Shown: one piece after another, positions 13,112 to 25,395 of the stretch
Position numbering within the stretch: the stretch's first letter is position 1
Layout of the letters: each line of letters opens with the position of its first letter
Assembly: GCA_904063045.1 (NCBI GenBank)
Contig: CAJFCJ010000005.1
Span: forward strand, 4,120,689 to 4,184,688
Direction: 5' to 3'
Origin: Dimorphilus gyrociliatus
Lineage: Eukaryota > Annelida > Polychaeta > Dinophilidae
DNA length: 64,000 nt
Made by a program: the position numbers and the translations under genes
Notes under the pieces: generated by a model
The model's input: only the letters and a program-made list of their open reading frames with translations
What the model was told of the DNA's origin: nothing
Database searches by the model: none

Positions 13112-13952
13112 TGGCAATGTTATAAATTTTTATTTTGCCCTTGATATTCAGTATCGAAAGGAAACATGTTCCCGTAAAATTTACGCTATATATATAGAGT
13201 ACTTTGAATTAATTATTTGTTTTTCTTCTATTTATTTTTCCTTTTTTAACGTGAACGTTATTGATATTTCTTTTTTCTATACAAATATTTTGTTGCAAAT
13301 AGCAGCTTTTATAAAGCACTTTAGTTGGCTGTTATATAGTTCTGTATTTTGTCGAAATATAAATATTAATTTTTTAGCATTAATATTTATAAATGAATCA
13401 AAAATCCATGTTTCAAAATCATACAATAAAATTGTTTGCAAAATCAGTATCCCTTTGTTAATTATTAGCATAACCATTAGTATCAATTGTTCAATATGGA
13501 CACCGAATTTTAATCAATCTTCAATATTTTGGAATGTTATTCGATAGGCCCTACGGACTCTTACTTGAGGCACTACTCTCACAAAATTAGTAAATAAGAA
13601 GTTTACCGATTCGAACATTTATTAATGCACATAAAATAAAAACAATTTACAAATTAAATTTAAATTAAAACAATTTAAAATCAGTTTTTTCAAAAATCAC
13701 TCTCTTTTCAGTGATAGCATACGAACTGATCCGGTACTTTTTCGTAATCGAAACAAGAACATTCTAAAATTGGAAAAGGAAACCACATTATTTTCCAGAA
13801 TCGAACATTTTGGAATGAACATTACATCATCTTAAAACTTTCGTTCGAATTTAAAACAATTCCAAAGCGAAAGCTTTTAAATTTTTTTTTAGTTTTGCCT
13901 TCTATTCTGTTTTATTGAAAAAAATTGTATACTATCTCGTAAAGTTACAAAC
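13112..13952. other. Intergenic, RAB30 3' / CKS1 5'
   Basis: About 0.84 kb of AT-rich DNA. Short ORFs here on both strands lack family features and show the base composition of noncoding DNA. No RNA gene or repeat family was recognised. Confidence 0.4.
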
Positions 13953-14346
13953 ATGCAGAGTAAATCATTCTCAAGCGAACCCTATTACTCGGATAGATAC
14001 CACGATGAAGAATACGAATATAGGTATATGAAAAAGAGTTCAAGTAGAATTGCTTCTTTTAACTTTAAAAAACCTTTTCTATTTTATAGACACGTGATTT
14101 GTCCAAAAGACTGGTGGTCAAGAATACCGAAAGAGCAACTTATGACCGAAACTGAATGGAGAAGTTTGGGCATTCAACAATCTATTGGTTGGGAACATTA
14201 TATGATACATGAACCAGGTAGACTAACTCAGTTTGTTTCGTTGTTAAAATTATATGTTCTGTACAGAACCACATATACTATTGTTCCGAAGAAGAAGACC
14301 TAACTTTCAACCTTCTATCGGTGGCGATTCAAAACGATGTTATTAG
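13953..14346 (+). CDS. CKS1: Cyclin-dependent kinase regulatory subunit (CKS1/CKS2)
   Basis: CKS proteins bind CDK1/CDK2 and read phosphothreonine on substrates, promoting multisite phosphorylation and, for CKS1, SCF-Skp2 degradation of p27. Three exons (13953-14023, 14090-14217, 14267-14346) give 92 residues. The order [52 protein letters not shown] and HILLFRR matches the family from start to end, including the HEPEP strand-exchange hinge split by intron 2. Splicing is needed: without it the reading frame continues into intron sequence. Human CKS1 and CKS2 are 79 residues; here a basic tail, [18 protein letters not shown], extends the C-terminus. Confidence 0.93.
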
Positions 14347-14650
14347 AACTCGTACAGTTCCGAGGATGATCCTGATTATTTATGAGTAATATTCAAGCCA
14401 GAGCTTTTAATTGGATCACTTTTAATTTTTTTCTCAGTCGTAATTTTCATTCCGAAAGTTTCTAAAACTGTACTTAAAGTTGTCTATTTCTATTCGGTAA
14501 ATTGTTAATTAATTTTCCATTGGAGCTTTAACTTTTCATTGGACAATACGAGAAATTTCTGCGCGTTAAGTTTGTTACACAAAAACATTAAATACAAGAA
14601 AAGATTTAAGAGTAAATCAGTTACTTTGAAAATCGATTTCACACAATCTT

Positions 14651-15393
14651 TTAAAAGCAACATCTTAAATTTTGGTCACTTTGACTATTGTTACGGCTCA
14701 TATTCAAACTATTTCTATTTGAAGTTGGTGGCATCATGGGTCTTGATGATCTTAGTTTATGAGCCAACGTCATAAAAATGGCTTCAACGTGGTCGCTCTC
14801 TGAGTCATCTTTTGCAGAAGTCTCAAATAGCGGCATATTGTGATTATCAGCAAACCTTTGGGCGGTATTCGTCGGCACGACTGCATTGCGCTGATCATCG
14901 CATTTATTCCCCACAAGGATTCTTGGTATTCCCTCTCCAAGTTTATGCTGGTTACATTCGCTAATCCAGTGAGTTAAATTATCGAAACTTGAGGTTTTCG
15001 TAACATCATATACAAATACAACAGCGTGTACATTTCGATAATAATGAGGAATCATCGATTTTCTGAACCTCTCTTGGCCAGCTGTATCCCAAAGTTGAAG
15101 CTTTAACGTTTCATTTTCAACTGTGAAGTAAACGTTGTTCATCTTAATGTCACCAAGTTGAATGTAACATGTTAACAATACATACCTTTAACAACTTTTT
15201 CACGAAAGTCTACGCCTATTGTTGCTTCAGTTTTATCTGGAAATTTCCCAGAACAAAAACGGAATGTAAGACAAGTCTTTCCGACATTTGAATCCCCAAT
15301 TACAATAATCTTGAATATACGTTTTTGTCCCTGTTTCTCAATAATGGCAGATTGAGCAATTGACGCCTCAATGGCTCCTTCCACCGTCTGCAT
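14651..15393 (-). CDS. RAB33B: Rab GTPase, RAB33 (A/B) orthologue
   Basis: RAB33B is a medial-Golgi GTPase that acts in retrograde Golgi traffic and binds ATG16L1 in autophagosome formation. Two exons (15186-15393 and 14651-15120) give 225 residues. Motifs: [56 protein letters not shown] and [26 protein letters not shown] and [12 protein letters not shown] are diagnostic of RAB33. The exon-2 acceptor TTTACTTCACAG at 15121 restores the frame as [15 protein letters not shown]; an upstream AG would add residues or a stop. The C-terminus NLRCCF gives a double cysteine for geranylgeranylation. Confidence 0.93.
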
Positions 15394-15936
15394 AATAGCA
15401 AGAACTTATACGGATACGTGTAAGAAAAAGATCCAAAATTGAAAGTTAGCTCGTTGTATTTCAACTTTACAAAATGCGTTTTTCATGAAAAAAACCATTA
15501 AGTGGGTTGAAAATCAAATATGCGATTCACCATTTTGACACCCATCAATGCAGATGGCATTAGCGCCTTAAGACTCGAAATTCTGTTAAGAAGACTATAT
15601 ACCTTCGTTGAAAGTTTCGTTATACAAATCACAGTGGCTCACCTAGCGGACCTAGATTAAACCTAATTTTTTCATAAAATAAAAATAAAAATTCTACTAA
15701 AATTTACCCTAAAAACTGCTCATTCAAATTAGAGTATTCACCAACACTTTTAAATTAATTTTTTAGTCCTAAAAAATCTGTTTAGTTTACTTCTCAACTA
15801 CTTCCTGTTCGAGAACTCTAAATAGCGTCAGAGAATATAAATGAAAACTGGTAAAAAGGAATATTTTCTTATTTGACACGGCGACAAAATCCAACAGTGT
15901 TTTATACAACTGAAATCCCAGGAAAGAAACACCAAA
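15394..15936. promoter_or_regulatory. Divergent promoter region, RAB33 / SEC13
   Basis: About 0.54 kb between the start codons of two head-to-head genes. CAGATGGCAT at 15551-15560 matches nine of ten positions of the CTCF core. No coding exon is apparent. Confidence 0.45.
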
Positions 15937-17081
15937 ATGGTATATATTATTGAAAAATATTTTTTGTTATACTCTTATATTCGATTATCTCGTAGGTTTC
16001 GGTTTTGAACACGATTGATACGACGCATGAGGATATGATAGTAAGTTTCACATCAACATGTTTATAACATTTCCAATATAATTTGTAATATATTTTTCAA
16101 TAGCACGATGCTCAGATGGATTATTATGGTACTAAATTGGCAACATGTTCATCTGATAAAAATGTCAAAATTTTTGAAGTTCGAGGAGGTCAACAGACTC
16201 TTGTAGCTACCCTATCTGGCCATGATGGACCGGTTTGGCAAGTAGCTTGGTCTCATCCTATGTTTGGCTCTCTTTTAGCTTCATGTGGATACGATCGTAA
16301 GGTTATTGTTTGGAAAGATACAAATGGAAGTTGGTCGAAACTGCATGAATATAGCTCTCACGATAGTTCAATTAACTCCGTCAGTTGGGCTCCTCATGAA
16401 TTAGGCATTATGTTAGCTTGTGCCAGTTCAGATGGTAGTATTTCAATTATTAGCACCACGGGAGATGGAGCATGGGACTCGAAGAAAATTAATAATGCCC
16501 ATACAATCGGTTGTAACACCGTTAGTTGGGCACCCGCGCTTACGCCAAACAGTGTACTAGGAGGTCAAAATCAAGAGAGTTATGTTAAAAGAATTGTAAG
16601 CGGAGGTTGCGATAATAATGTAAGAATTTGGCGGCAACACGACGGCGAATGGGAAGAAGAGTGCAAGTTAGATGGTCATAGCGACTGGGTGCGAGACGTA
16701 GCATGGGCCCCATCTATAGGAATTGGAAAAGATATGATCGCTTCATGTGGACAGGACTGCCGAGTGTTGATTTGGACAAATGAAGGTATATAGTATTATA
16801 TGCTTGTACCAAATAATAAATATGTTTTATTTCTAAAACCAGGAGATTCATGGACCTCAACGACTTTAAATACATTTTCGGATGTTGTATGGCATGTTAG
16901 TTGGTCAATGATGGGTAATATGTTAGCTGTATCTGGAGGTTGATAAATTTTCCATTTCTGAAGCGTACTGTACTAAAAAATACCGTTATTTTACTTTTTA
17001 GGTGACAATAAAGTCAGTGTATGGAAGCAAGAATTAAACGGAGGATGGGCTTCGGTATCAGACATGTCAGACAGGGATTAG
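15937..17081 (+). CDS. SEC13: SEC13, COPII coat and nuclear pore Y-complex WD40 protein
   Basis: SEC13 forms the outer COPII cage with SEC31 and is also part of the Nup107-160 complex and GATOR2. Five exons (15937-15939, 15996-16040, 16104-16785, 16843-16938, 17002-17081) give 301 residues, an open six-bladed propeller. Strongly conserved stretches are [79 protein letters not shown] and WHVSW...LAVSGGDNKV. The protein ends soon after the last blade, without the roughly 20-residue tail of human SEC13. The first intron falls directly after the initiator ATG. Confidence 0.96.
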
Positions 17082-17214
17082 ATATTTGAAAAAAAAACTT
17101 TAAAGTAAATTATTTGTTCGATATAATGAATTATATGGATATTTCATTTTTCGTTGTAAAACATACTTTCAATTTTACAAAGAATTTCTATTTTATTTAA
17201 AACATTAACAAAAA

Positions 17215-18454
<1,240 letters not shown>

Positions 18455-18745
18455 AGTCGATTCTAGCTTGTATTATCGTTAGGTGTTAACAGGCAGAAAG
18501 TATATATATAGTTCAGAATTTTTCACTAGTTTATAAATTCCAAAAAAATGTGCTGTAATCATAACATCAAAAATAATATTGAAATAAATAAGGCGTTTAG
18601 CAGAAGTAATAATTTTGATTATGGCTCTAATAATGATTCTAAATATAAGACTTACCGATGAGTATAAAGGACTATGGATGTAGTAAATATATTTAGAAAC
18701 ATATTCGAGAGACTTATTTAAGACATTTATGCCTATTGGATAAAG

Positions 18746-18755
18746 ATTCTTGAAA
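18746..18755. promoter_or_regulatory. Partial heat-shock element (nTTCnnGAAn)
   Basis: ATTCTTGAAA has TTC and GAA pentamer halves in the correct spacing. It is a two-unit site about 290 bp upstream of PSMD14 and 130 bp upstream of the BAG3-like gene. On its own it would be weak evidence. Confidence 0.35.
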
Positions 18756-18805
18756 ATGAAACACGCCGCCCAATAAAAATGTTCATAACAAACTTCTAGA
18801 TAACA

Positions 18806-18815
18806 GCGCCATCTA
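18806..18815 (-). promoter_or_regulatory. CTCF-type motif in PSMD14/BAG3 promoter
   Basis: The complement reads TAGATGGCGC, a full match to the CTCF core YAGRKGGCRS. It sits 72 bp upstream of the BAG3-like ATG and 17 bp from the heat-shock element. Confidence 0.5.
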
Positions 18816-18831
18816 CAGACAAAATAAATCG

Positions 18832-18846
18832 AGAAACTTCGAGAAG
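18832..18846. promoter_or_regulatory. Perfect heat-shock element (HSF1 site) upstream of BAG3-like gene
   Basis: AGAAACTTCGAGAAG is an exact nGAAnnTTCnnGAAn array: GAA at 18833, TTC at 18838, GAA at 18843. It ends 41 bp before the BAG3-like ATG and is followed by a TATA-like run. BAG3 is a well-known HSF1 target in vertebrates, so position and gene agree. Binding is inferred from sequence only. Confidence 0.7.
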
Positions 18847-18886
18847 TACCTCGACTGTTCACCAAATTTGTATATATATAGTAAAT

Positions 18887-19791
18887 ATGTACGGACACTC
18901 GGCAAATCAGTCCAATAACGAACCACTGCCTCCTGGTTGGCAAATGATGATCGATCAACGTACAGGTTGGCCTTTTTACATAAACCACAACGATCAAACG
19001 ACTACGTGGGAAGATCCCCGTTTAAGAAAGGTAATATTTCATTGATCTCCTATTAAATCTGGTTTAAAAGTTTGCGTTTTAAATAGTCTGACCATCAAAA
19101 TTCGATAAACATCCCTATTCAACGAGTGGGGAACGAACAGAGGATGCCCCAACAGCCACAACCTCAGTATCAACCTCAACAGCCACATGGCGGACATAAT
19201 ATCCCATATCAAGCTTATCAACAGCAGACACATCCTAATTATCAGCATCCTCAACCTAGTAATTTACCTTATCCATCTAACTTCGCTGCTACTAATCCAA
19301 ATAACCAAGCGAATTTTTCCTCAAACAATAATGCTCCCCATAATCCAATCGTAAAAGAAATACCAATCCAAAGAGAAGGACATACTGCATCGATGACTAA
19401 GACACCAGCTACATCAAATTCGACTCATCTAGAGACTTCCAAACCTAGTGCGGACTCACGTAATACACCCTCACCTTTGCCACTATCATCAATGGACAAA
19501 GTTAACAAGATTACGGATGAAGTTAAAAGCCTTAAAGAAAAAGTTGAAATATTTAAAGGAAAGAAGAGCGATAAAGAGTATCTATATCTTGAAGAGATGT
19601 TAACCAGACAACTTATACAATTAGATAATATAGATTCGGAAGGGGACGATACAATTAGGGCTTGTCGAAAAGCAGCCGTTCAAATGGTTCAGACGAGTAT
19701 TGATATACTAGAGCATAAGTGTTCACAGTATAACAATACAATGACGAATTATTCTACTGCAAATAAAGAAAGTGATGGTACAACTTCGTAG
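18887..19791 (+). CDS. BAG3: BAG3-like co-chaperone (WW + IPI/IPV motifs + BAG domain)
   Basis: BAG3 couples Hsp70 to small heat-shock proteins and drives chaperone-assisted selective autophagy. Two exons (18887-19030 and 19087-19791) give 282 residues. The WW domain (residues 12-45) reads [20 protein letters not shown] then TTTWEDPRL. Two IPI motifs in Q-R context (NIPIQRV at about 57 and EIPIQRE further on) correspond to the paired IPV motifs that bind HSPB8. A Gln/Pro-rich linker follows. The BAG domain (about 175-255) contains [28 protein letters not shown] and [16 protein letters not shown]. It is half the length of human BAG3, mostly through a short linker. The heat-shock element in its promoter supports the assignment. 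Confidence 0.93.
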
Positions 19792-20100
19792 AAAAAATTA
19801 TTATATTGAACTATGCAAATGTAAAATAATCAGATTTTATCTATTTATTATATCTGACTGCTATTGAGTTATGTTTTCATTATTAAATTAGAATATCATA
19901 ATAATACTTATTAATTATTTAACTAATAAAGAATTTACCTTTAGCCTTGTTTATTGCTTCTTTGCCGTTGTTGAAAAAATTCAACTTTTACTTACTTTAA
20001 ATATTCGTTCTTAATGAAATAGATGGCGCTGTGTGAAATTTAAAAAAAACGTACTCTCTCTAACTTCGTTCAGTTCTTTAATACAAGTTTCGATTAAAGA
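19792..20100. other. Intergenic, BAG3 3' / PAAF1 5'
   Basis: 309 bp. AATAAAG at 19926 may be the BAG3-like polyadenylation signal. A CTCF-type motif lies at 20020-20029. Nothing else was recognised. Confidence 0.5.
20020..20029 (+). promoter_or_regulatory. CTCF-type motif upstream of PAAF1
   Basis: TAGATGGCGC, followed by TGTG, is a full match to the CTCF core. It lies 72 bp upstream of the PAAF1 ATG. Confidence 0.5.
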
Positions 20101-21261
20101 ATGTCTGGAAGATTACTTATTCAAAGCGATTGGAATCAATCAATACGGGAAATTGGAGAGAATACATGGGTTTCTTATAAATCCGATGGTAATTTATCTA
20201 TCCAGGGAAAAATTAAAAGTGAAGGTCTTAACGCCCAAGGAGACCCTAGAGTAACTGCCTCTACCGGCTTCGAGGTACTTCAACTATCAAAACGTTCTAT
20301 TGTGGTGCAATACACATCAAGCGAAGGTATAGTTTCTAGACAATTCTACGCCGCAAGTCAGACGTTCTCAATACATAAAAAAGCAGTTAAAAGTATTGAT
20401 ACTTCTGAAGGAGGTCTAGGAGTCTCCACAGATGATGATGAGCGGTTGATTGTATGGACAACAGAGAGTGGTGATATTCGAAGATCACTGAATGAGCAAG
20501 ATGGCCATTTTGGAGATATAAATAATTGTAAATTCTTTCCCTCTGGCCTTGTCTTACTGACTGCTGGAGCCGACACTCGTCTTAAAATTTGGTCAATTGA
20601 AGATGGTAGATGTGGTGCCACGCTGACAGGACATAAAGCCGGTGTTCTTGACACGGCCATAGTAGAGAGAGGGAAAAACATAGTTTCCTCTTCTAGAGAT
20701 GGGACAGTTAAACTTTGGCACGTAGGCACACAGACTATATTACACTCTTTTCAACCAGAAGGAGGATGTGTAAACTCCTGCACTGTTTGCGGTCCCAAGA
20801 GTGAAAGTATATCGGAAGATAATAAAGAATTTGGGACAGATGGCAAACTACTGTTTGTAGGTGGAGAAAATGGGAGAATTGTAGGATATGATATGGCTCA
20901 AAGAGAGAAAATATTCGATATAATGCACAACTCTGCATCAAATTGCATTTCAACTTTCAATGAAAATTTGCTTTGCAGTGGCTTTCAGGATGGAAGTATT
21001 GTATTCTACGATCTGCGAAATTTGAATAGCCCTCTACGAAAAATATACAGTGGAAGAGGTTCTATTTTAGCATCTAAACTCCATTCTAAAAATATGTTCT
21101 TTTCTAATTCGGACGGCAGTGTATTTGGTATTAATGAACAATTCGAAAACGTTGCCGAGTTAACAGGATCCGAATGTGATCCTATTTATAGTTTGTCGTC
21201 TGACGGAACGTATTTATACTCGTCTTGTCGAGATGGAACAATAAGAAAGTATCAAATATAA
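20101..21261 (+). CDS. PAAF1: PAAF1, proteasomal ATPase-associated factor (WD40 19S assembly chaperone)
   Basis: PAAF1 (yeast Rpn14) binds the 19S ATPase RPT6, acts as a base-assembly chaperone and restrains 26S assembly. A single 386-codon exon matches the family over its full length. It has LLIQSDWNQSIREIGENTW at the N-terminus, VTASTGFEVLQLSKRSI, GLGVSTDDDERLIVWTTESG, FFPSGLVLLTAGADTRLKIW, GHKAGVLDTAIVERGKNIVS, SRDGTVKLW, LTGSECDPIYSL and the final CRDGTIRKYQI. Beta-propeller repeats cover residues 90-386. The gene has no intron, unlike its neighbours. Together with PSMD14 1.6 kb away it is the second proteasome gene of this stretch. Confidence 0.94.
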   Translation: MSGRLLIQSDWNQSIREIGENTWVSYKSDGNLSIQGKIKSEGLNAQGDPRVTASTGFEVLQLSKRSIVVQYTSSEGIVSRQFYAASQTFSIHKKAVKSIDTSEGGLGVSTDDDERLIVWTTESGDIRRSLNEQDGHFGDINNCKFFPSGLVLLTAGADTRLKIWSIEDGRCGATLTGHKAGVLDTAIVERGKNIVSSSRDGTVKLWHVGTQTILHSFQPEGGCVNSCTVCGPKSESISEDNKEFGTDGKLLFVGGENGRIVGYDMAQREKIFDIMHNSASNCISTFNENLLCSGFQDGSIVFYDLRNLNSPLRKIYSGRGSILASKLHSKNMFFSNSDGSVFGINEQFENVAELTGSECDPIYSLSSDGTYLYSSCRDGTIRKYQI

Positions 21262-21572
21262 ATCATTTTATTACTGTTAGTTTCTCTTGTAATAAGATAG
21301 ATGGCAGCAGTGTACTATAACTGAGCACTCATTTTTGGGTGTCTATTTCACTATTTTCGTACAATAACATATTTTTAAATAAAGAGATTAAAAGATTGAA
21401 AATTTAATAGAATTTTTTAACTATATCGCTCACCAAATCTATTTATTTTGGTGCTGTCCTTTCATGTAAAACGCCATCTTGGAAAATACTAGTAATCCAC
21501 GCGGTTTTACGCGAAAATCATTGCCTTTTCTAATTAGCTGGCGGGAAATATTAGGCTAAATAGCAATCAAAT
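21262..21572. other. Intergenic, PAAF1 3' / NAA15 5'
   Basis: 311 bp. It holds AATAAAG near 21378 (probable PAAF1 polyadenylation signal), a CTCF-type motif at 21298-21307, and the complement of AAGATGGCG near 21470, which resembles a YY1 site. Confidence 0.5.
21298..21307 (+). promoter_or_regulatory. CTCF-type motif between PAAF1 and NAA15
   Basis: TAGATGGCAG is a full match to YAGRKGGCRS. It is 37 bp past the PAAF1 stop and 266 bp upstream of the NAA15 ATG. Confidence 0.45.
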
Positions 21573-24500
21573 ATGCCATCTAATAATCAACTAGATCCTA
21601 AGGAGAATGCTCTCTTTAAACGTGTCCTAGTAAGTATGTTCCCGGCATATATTTTATTACTCTTTAGCAACAGTCTCGTGCCAGTACTAATTTCTAATTA
21701 ATTTAAACCATTTGAAGAAATGTTACGAGCAGAAACAGTACAAAAATGGTCTAAAATTCGCAAAACAAATTCTCTCGAACCCCAAATTCTCAGAACATGG
21801 AGGTAAACAGAAACACCGTTAACCTTTATCACTTTTTTTTTCAACGAACATTACTCATTGCAGAGACTCTTGCTATGAAAGGTTTGACTTTAAATTGTTT
21901 AGGCAAGAAAGAAGATGCTTACGACTACGTTAAAAAGGGATTAAAGAATGATTTAAAGAGCCATGTTTGTTGGCACGTATACGGTCTTTTGCAGAGGTCA
22001 GATAGAAAGTATGAGGAAGCTATCAAGTGTTATAGAAATGCTTTGAAATGGGACAAAGATAACTTGCAAATTCTTCGGGATTTGTCTCTTTTACAAATTC
22101 AAATGCGAGATCTAGAGGGATATAGGGTAAGTTTTATAAATTTATTATTACTTCTCTTTCATGTATTTCTTCTGGCGAAAAGTTTATGCTGAAGAAAATT
22201 ACATATAATGATAACATTAATTTTAGGAAACTCGATATCAATTACTGGTTTTACGTCCGATTCAACGTGCCTCATGGATTGGTTACGCCATGGCTCATCA
22301 CCTACTAAAGAATTACGAAATGGCTTTTCAAGTTTTGGAAGAGTTTCGTAAAACTCAATCCGACGTTAAGCCTTGGGATTATGAACACTCGGAATTACTT
22401 TTATACCAAAATAACGTGCTGACAGAAGCTGGAAATCTGCAGGCAGCACTCGATCATCTTAATAAATACGAAACACATATTTTGGATAAGTTAGTTTTGT
22501 TCGAAACCCGAGGTGAGCTTTTTATAAAAAGTTACATTTAATTTATTATTATATAATAATAGTTTTTTTCCCTTTATCTATCATTTCAAGCCTCTCTACT
22601 GCTAAAATTAGAAATGTTTGAAGAAGCGGAAAACATTTACTTGAAACTAATAGACAGAAATCCTGAAAACAAAGCTTATTATGAAGGAGTTGCAGCTGCA
22701 AGGAGATGTGAAACACCTGAAAGTAAATTAGCAATATATAAGGAAATTAAAGAAAAGTATCCCAGGGCATCCGTTCCACGAAGAATGCCCCTAATATTTG
22801 CTAGTCGTAAGTAAACTGCAGTTTGGGCAACTGCAAATTACTAACAATAATTACTCGTGGTGATAACCTTTACAGCGAGCCAAGGTTTCAAGGAATACGC
22901 AGATGCGTTGTTGAGGCGATCTTTGCAAAAGGGCATCCCACCGTTATTTGTCATGCTAAAGCCGCTCTATCAGGACGCTCAAAAAGTAAACTCTTTGAAT
23001 TATTAGTAATTAATTAACCTTATTAATTAATTATTAACAATTGTTAGGTGACCATTTTGGAAGAATTAATTCTGCAATACGCTAATAATTTGAAAAGTTG
23101 CAATAAATTCCATCATGACGGTAAAGAAACTAATAGTACCCTAAATGAATTGTTTATATGCTCATGTTTACGTTTGACAGACGATGAAACTCAAAATCCA
23201 ACCGTATTATTATGGACATACCATTTACTAGCTCAACATTTCGATCAAATCGGAGATACTGTGAAAGCTCTAGATTACATAAATGAAGCTCTTAATCATA
23301 CTGTCACTCTCATAGAATTGCTTGTAGTCAAAGCAAAAATTTTCAAACATGCTGGCGATGTTGTTCAAGCTGCAGAGTGTATGGATGAAGCACAAAGTTT
23401 GGACACTGCTGATAGATTCATTAATTCTAAGTGTGCCAAATATATGATTAGAGCTGGATGGATGACTAAAGCTGAAGTTATGTGTGCAAAATTTACAAGG
23501 GTAAGTAAAGTTGGTATTTTTTTTATTACTTTTACATAATATTTATATATATTTATATATATCTATATATAATTGAATCACCTAATTTAAAGTTAATATT
23601 TGATTCTATTTAAATAGTAAATAAGGCGTTGATGTAGAAAGTTTGTTTATTGAAATTCCTCTTCCTTTTACAGGAAGGAATGCCCGCTACCGAATCACTT
23701 AATGAAATGCAATGCATGTGGTATCAGAGTGAATGTGCAGCTTCTTATATGAACCAGGGCCGTTATGGTGAAGCCCTTAAGAAATGTGTCGAAATCGATC
23801 GGCACTTTATGCAAATTAATGATGATCAATTTGATTTTCATACTTATTGCATGAGAAAAATGACGCTTCGAGCGTATATTGATCTATTGAGACTTGAAGA
23901 TCGTTTGAAATGTCATAAGTTTTACGTGAAAACAGCTACTATAGCTATATCTATTTATGTTCACTTGCACGATCACCCTGTAGCTGATAGGAAACAGAAA
24001 GACGACAACGATTCTGGCTTATCGGCATCAGAATTAAAAAAACGTAAAAATAAGGAACGAAAAGCGGCTAAGAAGGCTGCTGCTGAGCAAGCAGCTAAAA
24101 GAGCTGAAGAAGCGAAAAAAGAACATAATAAGAAATTACCTCCTGCCGATCCTGATATAGACCGAGTTCCAGAAGAAACTTTAGATCCTGAAAAACTAGA
24201 AAGAACAGAGAAGCCTTTGGATGAAGCAATAAAATTCCTAAAACCATTGCTGAGCTTACGTCCAAACGATTTGAACACGCATATTCTGGCTTTTGAGATT
24301 TATTTCCGAAGAAGTAAACCCCTACTGATGCTGCAAGCAATTAAAAAGGGACTCAGTATTGATACCTGTGATCCTGTTTTGCATACATGCGTAATTAGAT
24401 TTTTGAAATATGTCGCCAGTACCAAGCACGACAACCCAGCTGTTAAGGAAGTATTGGAGTCGGAAATGGCTTCTCTCTTTCCAAACGGTGTTGATCCAGT

Positions 24501-24937
24501 TGTAGTCAACAATAAATTCTTAGAAAACTACCCAAAGAGTTTACCCCACCTATTAGCAGCCGCAAAGATGATGTTTTTGCTCGATACAGAGACTGGTGAA
24601 CGCGCTAGATCTTTAGTAATTGGGCTAAATTCTGATCTAACCTCTGTTAACATTAAGGTAAGAGATATAAATTTGCAAGTTAAGAGAGTAGTAGCCTAAT
24701 ACATAGTTACTATAAAAGAAAACAAAAGCAACCTATACTAAAGATGTTTCATTTACTTTTAAATTTCAGTCATGCACAGAGGTCCTTAAGGCCTTGGAAG
24801 GAGATGAATTAGGTAAATGCGAAAAGATGTATCAAGACTACAAAGAATTGTGCCACGAGAAGTTCCCGTTTGCTCGTGCGTTCTTTCCTCCTAATAAACT
24901 AGTTAATGGTAATTCAGAGGTGGAAAACGAACCATAA
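21573..24937 (+). CDS. NAA15: NAA15, auxiliary subunit of the NatA N-terminal acetyltransferase
   Basis: NAA15 is the TPR scaffold that anchors the catalytic subunit NAA10 to the ribosome for co-translational N-acetylation. Nine exons (21573-21629, 21718-21802, 21864-22126, 22227-22512, 22591-22806, 22876-22985, 23048-23500, 23674-24657, 24770-24937) give 873 residues, close to human 866. Conserved stretches include [83 protein letters not shown] and FFVMLKP-type segments. A lysine-rich nuclear-localisation-like run (about 590-640, [20 protein letters not shown]) is followed by [10 protein letters not shown]. It converges on YIPF6 with about 460 bp between stops. Confidence 0.96.
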
Positions 24938-25395
24938 AGTGCTCGTAGTGTCTTTTCCTGCAGCGTTTTTTAGAGACGCATTTTTATGCAAAAATTATAA
25001 ACTTTTTTTTCGCGAACGAAATAAAACGCGACAGAATGTGTATGGAAAATATATTTCTATTTATCTTGTAAGAACTTCTTTCCCTCCTTTGTTGAACTGT
25101 ATTAAAACGTTCAATGAACAGTTAATTGTTTTGTCTTTTTTTTACGTTTGTGTGTTGGGGAAATGACGCTTTCTTGTTGAAAAAAAAAATTCTCTTTTTT
25201 TTAGGTTGACTTTTTTTTTAATGCATAAAAACAATCGCGTCGTTTTATATAAAAATAATGAAACAAAAGAAAAAAAGGAAAGTAAAAAGGAAAAAAATAT
25301 TAAGCAATATTTTATAATAAGCGCTTTGTTTTGTTTATGAGAAATACACAACAAATTACAATTTAGATAGTTTTTATAATAAATAATAAGTCCTC
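24938..25395. other. Convergent 3' region, NAA15 / YIPF6
   Basis: About 0.46 kb between converging stop codons, rich in T and A runs. ORFs here are low-complexity. It should contain both 3' UTRs. Confidence 0.45.

Larger units (their letters stand above)
18455..18886. promoter_or_regulatory. Shared promoter region of PSMD14 and BAG3-like gene
   Basis: 432 bp between divergent start codons. It holds a two-unit heat-shock half array (18746-18755), a CTCF-type site (18806-18815), a perfect three-unit heat-shock element (18832-18846) and a TATATATATA box at 18871-18880 just before the BAG3-like ATG. Confidence 0.6.

Noticed and set aside
13251-13547. ORF of 98 codons after RAB30, with an overlapping minus ORF
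   Set aside because: Its composition is that of AT-rich noncoding DNA, both strands are open, and no family features are visible.
15121-15185. RAB33 intron ending at the upstream AG (ACATTAAG)
   Set aside because: It gives a stop in the required phase. The acceptor TTTACTTCACAG restores the conserved Rab sequence.
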